NCBI GenBank assembly: GCA_030550275.1 | Contig: JAUQPR010000010.1 | Coordinates: 25,454 to 89,453, forward strand | Source: Bacteroidota bacterium | GTDB lineage: Bacteria > Bacteroidota > Ignavibacteria > Kapaibacteriales > HRBIN21 | Direction: 5' to 3' | Length of the DNA: 64,000 nucleotides | In this document: positions 62,821-64,000 of the stretch, in pieces | Layout: every line of letters begins with the position of its first letter | Position numbering within the stretch: position 1 is the first letter of the stretch | The notes under the pieces: generated by a model | The model's input: the letters and a program-made list of their open reading frames with translations, nothing else | What the model was told of the DNA's origin: nothing | Database searches by the model: none | Made by a program: the position numbers and the translations under genes

Positions 62821-64000
62821 CTACTGAATCCGCGTCAGCTTCATGTACGAGTTTGCATACACTGTCGTTGCGTTTCCGTTCGCTGCATTCTGCGCCCAGT
62901 ACAACTGCAGCGTGCCGCCAGTGCTTCCAACGATGACCAATCCCTTGAGTTTGACCGCTCCCGTTGGGGTTGTCCCAGGGATGGGATTATATCCAACAGA
63001 GGTATTCGGCGCAGTAATCCAGCCGTAGTGCCAGTGGTGGTTGAGGTCCGAGCCACTACCCCCTTTTCTGATCTCCACAAACACCTGCATGCTCGTGCCC
63101 GTTGGGGCATTGAGCTGCACTTGGATTCCTCCGTTATTACCTCCGGCTGATTGCGTACGCAAGAGAATCTCCACCTCCCAGATGCTGTTTGCCGGCAACG
63201 TTGCGTAAAGGTGATCATCGGCCTGTGGTGTTGTGCTGTTCGTCACCGATTCATTTGCGGTTTTTCGGACAAAGATCGTGCCTGGGTTCCAGCTCCAGCT
63301 CAGTTGCCCGCTGCCATCGGTTGTGAGGGCCTGTCCTGGGCTCCCATCGCTCGCCGGCAGGGTGTAGATGATGTCACTTGCCTGTGCCTGTGCCTGGAAT
63401 GCCGTGAAGTTCGTCCCCGCCCCCGAGGGCTCATACAGCCGCAGCTGCCGCGCCGTGTTGTCTGAGTTTTGCAGCAACACATTTCCTCCCTTTACCTCCA
63501 CGTCGCCGCTGCTCTGTATCACGACTCTCTCAGCAGTAGAAGTGGTCCCATTTGCTGTGGTGGCAAACACGATTCGGGTGCCTTGAGCGGTTGCAGTCCA
63601 GTTCTCCGAAGCATCCATCCGAATAAACGCCCTGGATGCACTGGTAAAAGCTGTCCCATCATACCCACGAGCTCCCACAAAGACTAACGCATCCCCGCTC
63701 TGGACAGCGGCAGGAGCACTAATAGTCCCCCGAGCTCTTCGCCCAACAAACGCACCAGCGAAGTTCGCATTTGCATAGGAAGTCGATACGTACGCAGGTG
63801 AAACTCCCTCACGGACAACCTCAACTGCTTCGAGAGGGGTTGTCGTTCCTATCCCAACGTCGCCGGAGGCGGTTACACGCATCCGCTCGGTGTTGTTCGT
63901 GCGAATGACCAGCGGCTGGTTATTCGTTGTCCCCAGAAACTCCGTCCCTGTGATGCTGTTGCCCGTCAGGGACCAGAAGAGCCCACCGCCGGAGGAGCTG
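62821..64000 (-). CDS. Large surface/tail-fibre-like protein, N-terminus beyond window
   Basis: The open frame runs off the right edge, with at least 392 residues in the window. It shows the repeat TGTEFLGTTNNQPLVIRTN followed by NTERMRVTASGDVGIGTTTP. This is a widespread pattern in large surface and tail-fibre-like proteins of Bacteroidota and Chlorobiota, often before an intramolecular-chaperone or trimeric head domain. A C-terminal beta-domain (about the last 150 residues) with HHWHYGWITAPNTS follows. It is classified as a surface protein because its neighbours are secreted proteins, not phage genes. Confidence 0.75.
   Translation of the reverse strand, partial: SSSGGGLFWSLTGNSITGTEFLGTTNNQPLVIRTNNTERMRVTASGDVGIGTTTPLEAVEVVREGVSPAYVSTSYANANFAGAFVGRRARGTISAPAAVQSGDALVFVGARGYDGTAFTSASRAFIRMDASENWTATAQGTRIVFATTANGTTSTAERVVIQSSGDVEVKGGNVLLQNSDNTARQLRLYEPSGAGTNFTAFQAQAQASDIIYTLPASDGSPGQALTTDGSGQLSWSWNPGTIFVRKTANESVTNSTTPQADDHLYATLPANSIWEVEILLRTQSAGGNNGGIQVQLNAPTGTSMQVFVEIRKGGSGSDLNHHWHYGWITAPNTSVGYNPIPGTTPTGAVKLKGLVIVGSTGGTLQLYWAQNAANGNATTVYANSYMKLTRIQ

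Noticed and set aside
62821..64000. Prophage tail-fibre region
   Set aside because: Only the repeat type recalls tail fibres. There are no phage structural, lysis or integrase genes, and all neighbours are secreted surface proteins.
1..64000. CRISPR arrays, tRNA or rRNA genes, insertion sequences
   Set aside because: No regularly spaced repeats, cloverleaf-like stretches, rRNA-like segments or transposase genes were seen; gaps between genes are too short to hide an array.

Overview
This window is a gene-dense stretch of a high-GC chromosome (about 60% GC by eye) with almost no non-coding space. The clues point to a diderm of the Bacteroidota/Chlorobiota/Kapabacteria side of the tree. They are -7 promoter elements of the TAnnTTTG type in the divergent gaps, a DUF4270-like lipoprotein, a type IX-style C-terminal sorting domain, a DUF3108 protein, a PafA-type phosphatase and split heptose-activation genes (LPS). 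The exact lineage is inference. I saw no tRNA, rRNA, CRISPR, insertion sequence or prophage.

Layout. 1-1590 (-): a partial membrane-anchored metallophosphoesterase and a SAM hydrolase. 1708-4124 (+): a lipoprotein coupled to an outer-membrane barrel. 4094-5571 (-): hldE2/hldE1. 5738-9385 (+): clpC and rlmN. 9450-12095 (+): an 881-residue fusion of two tyrosine phenol-lyase/tryptophanase domains. 12092-14790 (-): a Do-type protease, a membrane-tailed coiled coil and a small unknown. 14854-17067 (+): rel. 17064-18311 (-): a secreted protein of unknown role. 18422-20896 (+): two crotonase enzymes and a HAD phosphatase. 20893-24197 (-): an aminotransferase, two lipoprotein cyclophilins and uppP. 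24314-33945 (+): leuS, a TauE-like permease, fmt, accD, arginase, a secreted protein, hpf, an oligopeptide-binding lipoprotein and an AlbA_2 protein. 33951-37871 (-): gamma-carbonic anhydrase-like, BadF-type kinase, DUF3108 and a C-terminal processing protease. 37997-39583 (+): a PafA-like phosphatase. 39585-44088 (-): two thioredoxin-fold proteins, a PD40 protein and a KtrA/KtrB potassium system. 44173-45105 (+): a lipoprotein. 45171-54932 (+): rimP-nusA-infB-rbfA-truB-ribF-rpsO-pnp. 54967-64000 (-): a response regulator, an OmpA-family protein and five secreted surface proteins, the last cut by the window edge.

The most interesting locus is the fused lyase at 9450-12095. Its C-terminal half keeps the PLP lysine, the PLP-ring aspartate, the carboxylate-binding residues and the two residues that mark phenol-lyase rather than tryptophanase. 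It has lost the tyrosines that in this family are donated by the neighbouring subunit. The N-terminal half shows the reverse: the PLP lysine and aspartate are gone, but those donated tyrosines are intact. This reads as a covalent asymmetric dimer with one composite active site.

The genome is tightly packed. Same-strand neighbours repeatedly overlap as ATGA, and three convergent pairs share stop codons inside a CTAA/TTAG tetranucleotide.
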